Assembly (NCBI GenBank): GCA_022605955.1 | Contig: JAKCOZ010000003.1 | Location: 48,236,179 to 48,300,178, forward strand | Direction of reading: 5' to 3' | Length of the DNA: 64,000 bases | DNA from: Rallus limicola | Taxonomy: Eukaryota > Chordata > Aves > Gruiformes > Rallidae | Shown here: piece by piece, positions 1 through 13,100 of the stretch | Layout: every line of letters begins with the position of its first letter | How positions within the stretch are numbered: the stretch's first letter is position 1 | Translations under genes and position numbers: made by a program | The notes under the pieces: generated by a model | Told to the model about the DNA's origin: nothing | The model's database searches: none | Seen by the model: the letters and a program-made list of their open reading frames with translations, nothing else

Positions 1-1061
1 CTGCATACACACACTGTATCCACCACCCTTCAGCATTTTGGAGCTTACTCCCAAGCCCAAAAGGTTTCATCACTAGGAAACCCCCTGTAACACTCAGTAG
101 AATTCCTTGTTCACTTGCATCTTATGACTGCACCCTTCAGAAAATCTGACTAGATATAGTTGGTACATTAGTCACCCACTCCTACTGTAGACTAGGCTCA
201 GAAGCATGCCCGTAAGAAAATGATTCATTCATTTTAATCAGAATTTTTTTCTATTCAGTACTCAACCTGAAATATATCATGGTTGCCAAGATAAGTTAAT
301 AATTTGCCTATCACCAGGTAGGTCTAAATCTAGTCTCTGATTGCAGCTATCTAAGCCCAGAAGGGAAATTTCCCAGAGTACTGAAATTTTTTGAAAATTT
401 CCCTTTACTGCTTTAGCAGCAACAGGTGTTGTAGCTTCTGTGCCCAGGGTTGCTTTAAAAGTTCTCTAACCAGACTCAACAGATGTCTAAAGTGGAGTCT
501 GTAGTCACGCCTGATTTACAGCCATTGCAATCTTCTTTCTACAGTAGGGTTCCCAGTGTAGGTACCAACAATGTAGATAAAATGTCTTCATAGTTGTGAG
601 ATCACTTTGCATGGGGGAAGAAGTCAGAAAGTGAAGACGGGCACTGTCTTCTGCTGCTATTACTTCCACAGTATCCAAACATTCATGTCAGCGTAAATCA
701 AACACTTTGACTTGCATTGCCTTGAGATCAATACCGGTAATCGACACTTAAACCGTGATTTTCAAAGAAATTTTGAAGTACCTATACAAGATTAATTTGG
801 TTTGGACTGCTGTTGTCTCAGAAGAATTTCACTATGCCTCCTTACGAACACCAAAGGGGGTCTTTTTCAGAAGGGTTGTTGGTATTTAATAAGTATAATT
901 AACACCTCAAGTGTCCCTCACATTCTCATTAATAACCTTCTCACTTGTCTTCAGCCTGTAACAGTATAGGTAGTGGAATGAATAAGAAGTTTAAAGAGGA
1001 AGTGCAAAAAATAGACTGAGGACAGTGTAATGTTGATGGTAATCATTATGCTTCTTTACAG
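1..1061. other. Region upstream of receptor coding start
   Basis: No coding exon recognised. A good splice acceptor (cttctttacag, AG at 1060-1061) sits six bases before the ATG, so the transcript probably has at least one noncoding 5' exon in this stretch or left of the window. The promoter was not located. Confidence 0.4.
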
Positions 1062-1109
1062 AGAAGATGAGGAACTCTCTGCTCGCAGCTATCTTTTTAT
1101 TTGCAACAG
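1062..1109 (+). CDS. Receptor exon with start codon and signal peptide
   Basis: ATG at 1067 opens [14 protein letters not shown], a hydrophobic leader, and the exon ends at a gtgagt donor in phase 1. An acceptor immediately before the ATG marks 1062 as the exon border, so 1062-1066 is 5'UTR. Confidence 0.75.
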
Positions 1110-4100
1110 GTGAGTTTTGATTTGCCATATAACTTACTACCATTTATAAATGATAACATTTCTTAATGTTACTCAAAGGCAAGGCCCTAGGACTGAAATC
1201 ACGACCGAGTTAAGTTCTGTGGGTATGAGGAATGACAGCCAGGAACGTGTTTCCCCCCCATTGCTTTTACAGTTGTAAAATGAACGGTTCCTTTTCACTC
1301 CCCAGATCCCTGCAACTGCACAGCCCGGGATCTCCCGTTTTGCCAGCAGCTCCCAGGTGCGTAAATATTTCTCACGCGAGAGATAAGCTCAGAGACCACC
1401 GCGGGTGCTGAAGGAAGCTCACCTAAATGGTTTCGGTGCGGGGCTCCTCTGGGAGCTCAGCTGCGGGGCTCCGGATCGGCAGACCCGACCGGTGCCCAGC
1501 GCCGCCTGGCGGCCGCCGAGCGCCGGCCCGCCGCGGAGGCCCCTGCTGCCCGCCGCCCCGCCGCGGGGGCTCCCGCTGCCCGCCTCCCGCTGCCGGCTCC
1601 CCTGCGGCCCGCTCCCCCTCTGCCCGCTCCCCCACTGCCCGCTGCCGGCTCCCCCCGCTGCCCGCAGGCGCGTAGGCAAGAGAGATTTTATCAGGAAAGA
1701 AACGTTGGCAGAGTTCTGAAGAGGAAAACCGCCCGGCACAGCACGAGGGGACAGATAGGTCTGTGAGACGGTAAAGCTACATAGACGTAATCGACAAGCT
1801 ATGAATAAATCCCATCCAGTGTGTAGCCTCTGTTGACAGAACATAGACAAAGGGATGTGGTCAATGGCTCTATGTCCAGGTGGAGGCTGGTGACAAGCAG
1901 GGTCCCCCAGGGGTCTGTCTTGGGACCAGTGCTCTTTAACATCTTTATCAGTGACATAGATGATGGAATTGAGTGCACCTTCAGCAAGTTTGCAGACGAC
2001 ACCAAGCTGAGTGGTGTGGTTGACAGCACAGAAGGAAAGGAAGCCATCCAGAGGGATCTTGACAGGCTGGAAAGGTGGGCCCAGGTGAACCTAATGAGGT
2101 TCAACACTGCCAAGTGTAAGGTGTTGCACTTGGGCCAGAAGAATCCCAGACACAGATACAGACTGGGAGAAATGCACCTGGGGAGTAGCCCTGCTGAGAA
2201 GGACTTGGGTGTCATGGTGGATGAGAAACTTAACATGAGCCAGCAGTGTGCTCTTGCAGCTCGGAAGGCCAATGGTATCCTGGGCTCCATCAGAAGAGGG
2301 GTGGCCAGCAGGGACAGGGAGGTGATTGTCCCTCTCTAATCTGCCCTTGGGAGGCCCCATCTGCAGTCCTGTGTCCAGATCTGGGGCCCCCAATACAAGA
2401 AAGATGTGGAAATGTTGTAGAGGGTTCAGAGAAGGCCACAGAGAGGATTAAAGCACTGGAGCACCTCTCCTATGAAGAGAGGCTGAGGGAGCTGGGCTTG
2501 TTCAGCCTAGAGAAGAGAAGGCTGTGGGGAACCTCATCTCAGCCTTTCAGTACCTGAAGAGAGCATATAAACAGGAGGGGATTCAACTTTTTAAAAGGGT
2601 AGACAATGGCAGGACAAGGGGGAATGGATTAAAGCTAAAGGAAGGAAGGTTTAGATTAGATATTAGGAGGATGTTTTTTACAGAGAGAGTGGTGAGGTGC
2701 TGGAACAGGCTGCCCAGAGAGGTAGTGGATGCCCCCTGTGGCAGGGGGGGTTGGAGCTCTATGATCCTTGGGGTCCCTTCCAACCCAGACCATTCTATGA
2801 TTCTATGATTCTTTGAAAGGCTGAGTGAGCTGGGGCTGTTCAGCCTTGAGAAAAGAAGACTGAGAGGGGACCTGATCAATGTTTATAAATATCTGAAGTG
2901 TGGGACCCGGGGGGAAATGGCCAGCCTCTTTTCAATGGTCTGTAGGGACAGGAAAAGGGGTGATGGCCTCAAGTTGGAGCACAGGGAGTTCTGCACCAAT
3001 ATGCAGAAGAACTTCTTCACGGTGAGGGTGACGGAGCCCTGGAACAGGCTGCCCAGGGGGGTGTGGAGTCTCCTTCTCTGGAGATATTCAAGACACATCT
3101 GGACACCAACCTGTATGACCTGTCCTAGGGACCCTGCTTTGGCAGGGGGGTTGGACTTGATGATCTCTCGAGGTCCTTTCCAAGCCCTACAATTCTGTGA
3201 TTATGTCCCTGATACCTGTGAAATCCTCCCTTTTCTTTTCAGTCACTGGGGCACACTGAGCACCCATGCTCATGGGGTCCCTTCCAACCCATGTCATTCT
3301 ATGGTTCTATGGTTCTATGAAAATACCATGATTTTGAAAGACAATAGAGTCTGCAATGTTCATGTGTGACAACTATTTATGTTTTACATTTAACTGATGG
3401 TGTACTGTTAACGCCAAAGGGACCAGGTGAATGCATTTCAGCAGAGGTTATTACACAGCGTCTGGCTGTCATCTTGCTGAATTATTGCAGGCACAAATAC
3501 CCTACTTGCTGGAAGTCACAGCAGAGAAGACAGATTTCTGAGTACCCGGTGGCACTGCATAAAGCATGATCAAGAGGACTATATTTTTCTGAAATTAGCC
3601 ATGGGTAGTATTGAATTCCTTGCTATTGGCCAGTCAGACTAAATCCTGCTAAAGCATTACTGGAGGATGACAGATACACAGGAAGAAACCCAAAAACTTT
3701 TAGAGTGGGAAAAAAAAAAAAAAGCTTATGTTATGTAAGAAGAAAGTGGATCATGAAGTCCTCAGAAAAGTGGAAATTATTATTTCTTTGCTTAGGTCTT
3801 GCAGCAGAGCCACAAGAGGAGGCTTGCAGTAGAGGATTAGCACTATTCTAGGGCCAGGAAGAAATAATAGTAATAATATGCATGTTCTTTAAGGGGAAGT
3901 GGTAGAGTAAAACAAAAAAGCAGTAGGAAAAAATTGAATGTGCAACTGGACACTAATACCCACAAATAGGGCAACTGAAAAAAACCAACTGTGTAGTATT
4001 AGTTAAGTTCATCTGGAGAAAGTAACACAGAGCTTCAGTATATTATCATCAGTGTGGTGCACTGCAGTGTTAGTTGAGATAATACACTATTTCCACACAT

Positions 4101-7100
4101 AAAATATACTGGTTTGTGTTCTAAAACCTTCGTCTAACAGAGGAAGCCAGAGGCTTTTTAAAGACTGAGATCACAAGGAGCAATACAACCCCCTGTTCTT
4201 TTATAAGCAGTGATAGGACTGCAACACTGTGGTCACAACTTGGACCTCAGTTACTAAAAATTATTTTGGGAAGAAGTTAGCAGAAATAGAGTAGAAGAGT
4301 GAAAACTTTTCCTTCTTGTCACTTTCTCCAGAACTGTTATTTCAAATAGTTTTGGGAGCAGTATGTAATGGACATATTAACATGAAGCTTTATTTTGAGG
4401 CGTTACTTTAAAACAACAACGACAAACGAAACACCAAGTAAATGAAAGGCTTAATCTAGAGTAAAAGAGCAGGAGAAAGTGAGAGCAGTTGCAGCTTTCC
4501 CAAACTGTTAAAGCACCATGTCCATGGGTGAGGCAGTCAAGATGTGGCTTGGTGGTCAGACTAGAAAAGCAAAGAATTCACTAACTATTCACATGATGTA
4601 GAAACAAGGAAGACCTGAACTCCACCTTTCCAAAAGGAAGCTGCATATACTTAAACCAATGTGGTGTAACTTCATTGGAAAAGCACATTTCTTCTAGGAG
4701 GAGAATGGAACTATAAGGTGAGGGTGTTCAAAATCTGAGGTATACCCACTTGACACACCTTTTCGGTCCAACTCAACTTTTAACTTAAATTTACAGCTGC
4801 TATCTGAATGATGAAGAGAATATCAGTGATACTCCGTAACTCAGGTTGTAGGAAGAAATGGCTCTGAATGAGGGAAAGATAAAGCCTGATCTTTTCTCTC
4901 ATAAGCTATGTTATGACATGTTGTGATCATGCTCTAACACCAGTTCCAGAGATAAGCATATTTACTTAACAAATACCAAAACATTTCTTATTCAAGATTG
5001 ATAGGTCTGTTGGTAAGTCATTAAACCATAGATATAAAATACTTTACTCATCATGAAAAAATCATTTTTATCACCTCAAGCATTCTGTTGAGATCCTTAT
5101 CTACTTTTCTGAATAGAAAATAAAATGTTGGTCTTTTTTTAAAAGTGTGGGTGGTACTTTGAGACATCTTGCCTGATTCTTCTGAACTAATAGTTCAGGC
5201 GCTAAGACACAAAGTAAAGCAGTCATGTTTTATCACTACTATTTCTGATAAAAGTTTTTTTTAAATACTAAAATAAGCTTAACCGCTAGAGATTAAAATT
5301 TACTTAAGAGTGCCATCAGTGTTTAACTTTCCTTCAGGTGAAAAATGTGTACAGAAATATCGTATCATTTAGGTTAGAGAAGACCATTAAGATCATGAAG
5401 TCCAACGGTGTCACTTCTTAGGACACAGTCCAGCACCTCAGTGCCTTTCTTGTAGCTGGGGTCCCAAGACTGAACCCAGTTCAGCTGCAGCCTCACCAGT
5501 GCTGAGTACAGGGGGATGATCACTTCCCTAGTCCTGCTGGCCAGACCATTTCTAATACAGGCCAGGATGCAGTTGGCTTTCTTGGCCACCTGGACACACT
5601 GCTGGCTCATATTCAGCTGGTTGTCAAGCAACTTCCCCAGGTCCTTTTCCGCTGGGCAGATTTCCAGCCACTCTCCCCCAAGCCTGTAGCAGGACCCAGT
5701 ACTCATACCTGTTGAACTTCATACAATTGGCCTCAGCCCATCGACTCATAGGTGAGAGGGACCTGGGGATGCTGGTGGACAGCAGGATGAGCAGGAGCCA
5801 GCAATGTGCCCTTGTGGTTAAGAAGACAAATGGCATGCTGAGGTGTATTAGAAGGGGTGTGGTTAGTAGGTCAAGAGAGGCCCTTCTCCCCCTCTACTCT
5901 GCCCTGGTGAGACCACAGCTGGAATATTGTGTCCAGTTCTGGGCCCCTCTGTTCAAGAAGGACACAGAACTCTTTGAAAGAGTCCAGTGCAGGGCCACCG
6001 TGATGATTAAGGGAGTGGAAAACCTTCCTTATGAGGAAAGGCTGAGGGATCTGGGCCTGTTTAGCTTGGAGAAGAGGAGACTGAGGGGTGACCTCATTAA
6101 TGTTTATAAATATGTAAAGGGTGAGAGTCAGGAGGATGGAGCCAGGCTCTTCTCATACATAGTGGCTGTGCCTGGTCACCTGGCTGTTATGTACGTGTCT
6201 TGTGATGACATTCAAGATGATTTGCTCTATAACTTTCCCTGGCACCAAGGTCAGACTGACAGCCAGTAGTTCTCCAGATCTCCTTCCAGCCCTTCTTGCC
6301 AACAGGTGTCACACTGGCTAACCTCCAGTCAACTGAGACTTTCCCAGCTACCCAGGACTGCTGATGCAAGATGGAAAGCAGCTTGATGAGCACTTCTGCC
6401 AGCTGCCTCAATACCTTTGGTTGGATCCCATCTGGCCTCATAAGCTTGTGTGTGTCTAAGTGGTGTAGCAGGTCACTAACCATTTCCCCTTCTATTATGG
6501 TGGCTTTATTCTGCTCCCCTCCCCTGCCTTCCAGCTCAGGGGGCTGAGTACCTGAGAACAACTGATCTTCCTACTAGAGCCTGAGGCAAAGAAGACATTA
6601 AGAACCTCAGCCTTTTCCTCATCCTTTGTCACTATGTTTCCCCTCCATCTAATAAAAGATGGAGATTGTCCTTAGTCCTCCTATAAATGTATTTATAGAA
6701 ACATTTTTATTTATTTTTCAGCAGCAGCCAGATTAATTTCTGCTTGTGCTTTGGCCCTTCTCATTTCTAACATATTCAGTTGAAGAAAAGCCCTATATTT
6801 TCAAGAATTAAGTACAAATAGTTTTGTATGTAAATTTATGCTCCTTCTGATTTATAATGTGATATTTATGAACCTGGTAGCATAAATGGCATATTGTTTT
6901 CTCCAGAAATAGAACATTATCTGAACTTCAGATTGAGATGAATGATGGTTCTGGAGTAATTCTGGAGTCTAGTCAATCAGTTCTACTGTTAGATAATCAG
7001 TTTTATGCTGCAGTGTGTAATGCTTTGCAAGAAATTCCATAATTCCAGTTAGTTTAAAATTATGAAAACATCGCATTAGCCCTTGGTGTTTCTCACTAAA

Positions 7101-10100
7101 ACACAGTCCCTCTCTCAAGACATGTGCTAGTGTCCTGCATGACATTTATTTCTAAGATTTTTAGAAGGGTGTGTGCAGCCTCTTTTGGCCTATACTTTTG
7201 AAAACATCCATTAATTTGTATTTCGCATTCAAAACAACTTTCCAGGCAGAGCTGTTGCCAATTGCAGTTTATAATTGTGCAGGTGAACAGTGCGTCCCTC
7301 CCATGCAACACAGATGCTCCTGGTTCTCCAGGGTTCTCCAGCAACTCCCAGAGGGGAGTTCTAAATGTCTCTGTCCCTTGTTCTAAGTATCAGTGAACTA
7401 CTTGCCTTGAGACGAATCATGGTCTAAGGACTCACACAGCTGGTTCTCTCTATGTTGAACAGAAGGATCTAGCTTGTTGTGCATTTGGTTTTGTTTCTCA
7501 CAGTCACTTCACACCAGCTACTGGTAAACAGTTGCCTGTGATGGGTCTTTTCCAGTCCTTGTGTTCTCATCTTGCAGACTGGGACAATGAATTGGTGTGC
7601 TACAGAGAATTAAGTGAAGATCTAACCTGTACCTGGCTGCCAGTGCCCAGTGCTCCGAATATGAATGGTTATACCATGTTCTTAAAATGGTAAGTCTGAA
7701 AGTAATTGCAGAAAGCAGAAGTCATCAATGCTAGTCAGCATGATTCCTACCCATCAGAGTTTTGCTCTGAAGTATTTAATCACAATACTCGTCAAAATCT
7801 TTCTTCACATCTCATCAATACTCATTGATTTGGTAAGAGCTCAGTAAGAGTGTGGTGAGAGGCCAGGTACCCACCAAAGCTACCCTATCACTCCTGTCCT
7901 CAGCTGGACAGGGGAGAAAAAGATATAACAAAAGGGTCATGGGTCAAGATGAGAGATTGTTCACCAATTACCATCGTGGGCAAAACAGACTACACTTGGG
8001 GGAAAAAAAATTAACAAATTAACATAGAATAATGAGAAATAAACCCAAATCTTGAAACACCTCCCCCCCAACCTCTTCCTTCTTCATGAGCTTAACTTCA
8101 CTCAAAATTTCTTTACTTCCTCCCCTACAGTATTCCAGGGGGACAGAGAACAGGGGTTCAGTTCATCACACATGATGCAACCACAACCAAACCAGACACT
8201 AAATTCTTCTTATTATACTTTCTATATTATGTTATACCATGTGCCATATGTCAGATATGGCACAAAAGAAAAATTAATTTTAAAGTATTTTCATACAGCT
8301 CAGAATTATCAGGTATTGGTTTCATAGATGAAAAGAACTTGTAGGATCAATCATTAAACTGTTACTTTAAAATATGGGTATCTTCATTTGCACCATGTTT
8401 GTAAAAGCTGAAATAAAGAAGCAGGGTAAAACGTAGATAGACAGATTAAATCAACATCTGCCCATTGTTGAAAACAAAAAAACTTTTAAAGTCATCAGAT
8501 TTCTGTCTCGGTACCTGCATTGCAAAATGGATTTTCCTCATTTTATACCTACATATTTGGGGTTTCCCATGAGATAATGGGTATGTTTAGAGAGAAGTGA
8601 GACCAGAAAATAGGATCTTTGCCTTAAGACCATATCATAGGGTACACAGGATACGATGCTGTATGCCATTGGCAAATTCTGGTACTCATTGATGATTATT
8701 TTGCCACATAACCCACCACTCAGCATTAAAAAAGAGCTGTTGTTAGGAGCATCTCCTAAAGGAAATGTCACCACACTGGGAAATCCCCCAATGTGATGTT
8801 CTGCAGATAAGCAAAGCAACCACCTCAGAGCTGAGGTTACTCCCCCCATGACCTACAATATTTTCCCCCCTGAAGGCCTTGCAATAAACACCAAACCCAC
8901 TGCATTTGCTGTCTTGCCTCTTGGGTCTTCCAGGCACCCCAGCTTCTTGGAAGGCAAGAAGCACCTGTGATACAGCTCTGCTTCTGTAGAGATACTATCA
9001 GCTGAAGTATTTGTAAGCTAGTTACTCTTAGAGTCCTCAGTCAAAATCAGACAACCCTGCTGTTTCTAAGTGCAGGGTTGGTGTTATGAACAGAGAAAGC
9101 AGAAAAAGAAGAGTGAAGAGGTGGTGGGTGGAGCAGGATGGAGACAATTACCTCCTGGAAATGTTCATTTTCTCAAGCCAGACCCAGAACTTTCAGGCTT
9201 CCTGGGCTTCAGCCCAGCGGTCTTAAAGAAAAGCTTCCTTTCTCCTTTTTTTATTGAGCTAAAAGGAAAACAAAAATGTTTAAGAGAGCTTTTTGCTTGC
9301 CTAGAAGAGGACATCACCTGTTTTTACAAGAAACATCAGTTTGACATTGAAATTGTTCCTTCACCTGAATCCTTATGATTTAGTTGTCAGAAAGAAAAGG
9401 ATTAAAGAAAAACACTCCCACAGAGAAGTTCCAACCAAGGATCTGAAATCATGCTTTGAAATATTAATGAATGATTCACAACTAGTCTGAAGCAGAGGAC
9501 AGAGGAACTTCCAAGTGGTTTTGTTCAGTTATTAAATATTGTATCATGATCAGCACATTTAATACTTGAAATACGTAGGCAGGCAATTAGTATGCCAGCC
9601 CATTCCTTGAAGAACGTTGAATTGGAACAGCTTTAACCTTGAGAAAAATCCATCCTGTGTGTGGCAGAGAGTAAATGAGAGAGAGATGGGGGAAAAAAAC
9701 CCCAATAACCCAAACTAAACAGACCAAGAATAGTTTCCCATGTAAGGCCTTAAACATCTTGGGCTTTCTGTACTGTGTGAATTATGTGTACCACAGGAAG
9801 TCTGCAGGGCTGAGGATTGAGGTGGCATTAATACACCTCTGTCAAACACTGTTATATGCATATAACACAAGTTATATGCATGTCTTCTGATTTCTGTTAC
9901 TTCAAGAAGTTTTTCATACCTTTGTGGTAATTTAGTTTCAGCTAACTGGGAAGTTTTCCTGTTCAAAAAGAATTTAGGTGCCCCCATGGTAGGTGGCAAG
10001 TAGACTTTATGAAGTAATTTCTAACCTAAGTTTATAACTTCTAAATGCTCTTTATATCCTATTGTAAGTACTAAAGAAGGCCATATGGATTGTGTCTTGA

Positions 10101-13100
10101 TTCACACTGTATCTTACAAGTTTAAGGAATGTGACAGCTCCCCAAGCACACAACAAGGATTTGCATGTTTAAACTTGCATGCTTACCCTAAATTTACTAG
10201 GGTATTGGAATCCCAATTGCTGTTTCAAGCTGCACAGGCCTTGCCTTCAAGACTTCAATTGAATTTTGTCTGTAGGTACCTGGAAAACTATCAATTGCTG
10301 TATCACTGCTTTCTGGGGCAGGGGAAAACTACAACCCAATAAAATCTCTGGTTTTCATTCTGCTTCCTTTTCTCTGAAGGGACAGAATACCAAAGCTTCT
10401 TCAACGAAACACATCATCACCTTCCATCAAGATAGAACGAAGGGATCTCTACATGGAGCGATCTGCATCTATTTGGATAGCGGTGAATTACAATCAAGGC
10501 AGATGTGTGAAAGGAAAGACCATCTCAGTTATACCGAGCAAAGCAGGTACAGCATCCTCACGAGCTGTGTTACTACAGAGCCCAGCTGAAAAGCTGGTAG
10601 CATTTTCTTAAAGTTTATTTCCAAAACTGTGACTCCTGATATGCAGTTGTTATTTTTACTGATTCAGAGAGCTAAGCTGCACTTTGGTTTCCTTGGATAA
10701 AATCTATGCTGAAGTCAATATCAGAAATTTATCAGCTTTTACGGGATAAGGGTTTTACTTTAAATCATTTGCTAGACTATAAAATAGTCATATTCAGAAA
10801 AATATATAGTGATATTTGTGTACAGTACTTAACCAGCTTCCTGTGCTCTCTTTGATGGTTTTCTGAACTTCTTTATTGGTTTACAGAGAGCAGGTTGACT
10901 CAGTACCACTCACTTAAGGAATTCTTATTACAGAGCATTAGCGTTTTCAGAAACCTTTTCAATGTTGAACTCTTTTCAAAGGCCACTTACCCATTACACA
11001 ATGCTGCAGGGGAGTTATGAAAAAAATAAATCCTATTAACTGTGACATTTAGATGTTTATTTAAATATTCCCTACAATATCTGATAACTGAGATAACTAA
11101 AAGGGATTTCCAAAACTTCACCTTCTCAGAGTAACTGTGGTCCAAGAAAAAAAAAAACCAGCACTTCCCACTGCTCAGGGGCACTCCCAAATTATCACTA
11201 TGACCTCCTCTGAAGGTTTTCGGCCACCTTCTGTTTACTGTCAGGAAGGACAAAAACATATTTGGGCTTAAAATTATATAGCTAAACACAGTTGCTGAAA
11301 CTGGAAGACATTCTAGAAGTCTTTTTATACTCTTCACGATTATAGGTACTCTTGACATTTTGATTTTGCCTTTCAGACTCACTCAGAATAGCACCTGCTT
11401 AGAAAAAGGGCCTTGCTGAAATCAGGAGAAGCATTTACAAAAGAAAGGGGAGAAAAACAACCCTATTTTGTAGATACCAAAAAGATGTAGTAATAATTTA
11501 TTCCCAGGCTTTTAAAAATCTTTCAGTGTTAAGTGCCAAGCCTTTTATTTTTTTACAAACCACACCTGACAGACGTAATTACCAAAGCTTTCCTGCCTCT
11601 CTTGCATTTATAACAGCTGCATGTTCCCCATTTTAGGGAAGTGCTTGACACCATCTAACATAAATGCTTATCAGATCACAAACCAACTGATAATAAAGTG
11701 GGACCTGCCTGCAGCTCCTATACCACATGAGCTGAGATACAGAGAGGCACTCACAGAATCCACTCAGTGGTTGCTGGTAAGTACTTCCAGATGACAATCA
11801 CTTGAGAACATGAGGTGCCTTACTATCAACTCAGCAGTACGTAGCACGTACAGCAGGACATCGTACAGACAGGATGCTACCAAAGAGCACACACAACATG
11901 GATAGCAAGGATGCACAGCACGCAGACTTCTTGTAGTCAAATCTCACAAAGCTCTCTTAGTTTTGTTCTAACAGATGCTAAGCTGTTTGAGAAAGAAACA
12001 TTAATAGTCTTCTATAGAAAAAACCAGAATGTCACGTCATCTGGTTCATCAGCCTGTCAATGAGACACAACCACCATCTGCAATGGAAAAGGTGAAGAGG
12101 TTATCAGATATGCCGTACAAACTCAGATCCTGATTATGCTTTAAACAGTGCACAATGTTAGTCTTTTTGCTATTAGCACTGGGTTTTCAAACCGATTAGA
12201 AATCAGGTTACTGTGATTTTTCAGGTAAAAATTCATGCCTTACACGTTTGTTTTGCAACAGTTTTCCACCAGTTTTCCACATTTCCTTCTTTGACAAGAA
12301 GGGAAATAATTTCTCTGTGATTCAAGGTCAGTTCCAGATGCACTTTAGGACATGCAACAGCAAGAATAAGGTGCAGCAAAAGGGCACTGACAAAAACTGA
12401 AGGGACTAAGAAAGAGGTAGAAAAGCAGTCATAATTTCAGTACAATCTGCATGCAGCAGCCATGGCTGCTTATTCCGGCCATTGCCATCCAGCATATCAT
12501 GCAAAGGCTTCACCAGCAGTCATGCACAAATGCATGATTTGTGTCACTGAGTCCCTGAAATTGCTCCTGTGACCCCTCCCAACTCCTTGTGCACCCCTGG
12601 CCATCCTGCCAGCAGGCTGGTGCGAGAAGCAGGAGAGGCCTTGACCCAATTGGAGCATTGCTCAACAACAAAAGCTTCTCTCTGTAGCAAAACCCATCTT
12701 TTTACGAACACTCTTTTCAGCACAAATCCAAAACATAGCCCTGTACTAGCTGCAAAGAAGGAAAGTAATGCTACCTATCTCAGCTGAAATCAGGACAAAC
12801 TCCAAGAAGAAAGCTGTCTAAAAAATGAGCATCTCTGCTCTCCTAGGAGTCTCTTTGCTTCTTTTGCACCACCAAAACCTTCCATGTTCTCCCCTTTACA
12901 TCAGAACAGCTGTTCTCTCATAGCTGGCTGCCACTTTGTCAGCCACTTCGGAAGGAGTACAGTGAGAGGCCCACATAAGAAAGGTACAAAGAACGTGGAA
13001 GTTTTGGAAGGGTCCCCTTGCTCACTGACATATGTCCTAGACCATTCTAGGACAGCCAGACAGGAGCATACTATTCAACAGATAGATAACCATGTGCAGA

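Noticed and set aside
1405..1850. Overlapping Pro/Arg-rich open frames on both strands
   Set aside because: Caused by the stop-poor G+C-rich repeat block; no start context, splice logic or family.
10266..10589. 107-codon open frame overlapping receptor exon 4
   Set aside because: Wrong frame relative to the flanking exons; the other frame joins in phase at both splice sites.
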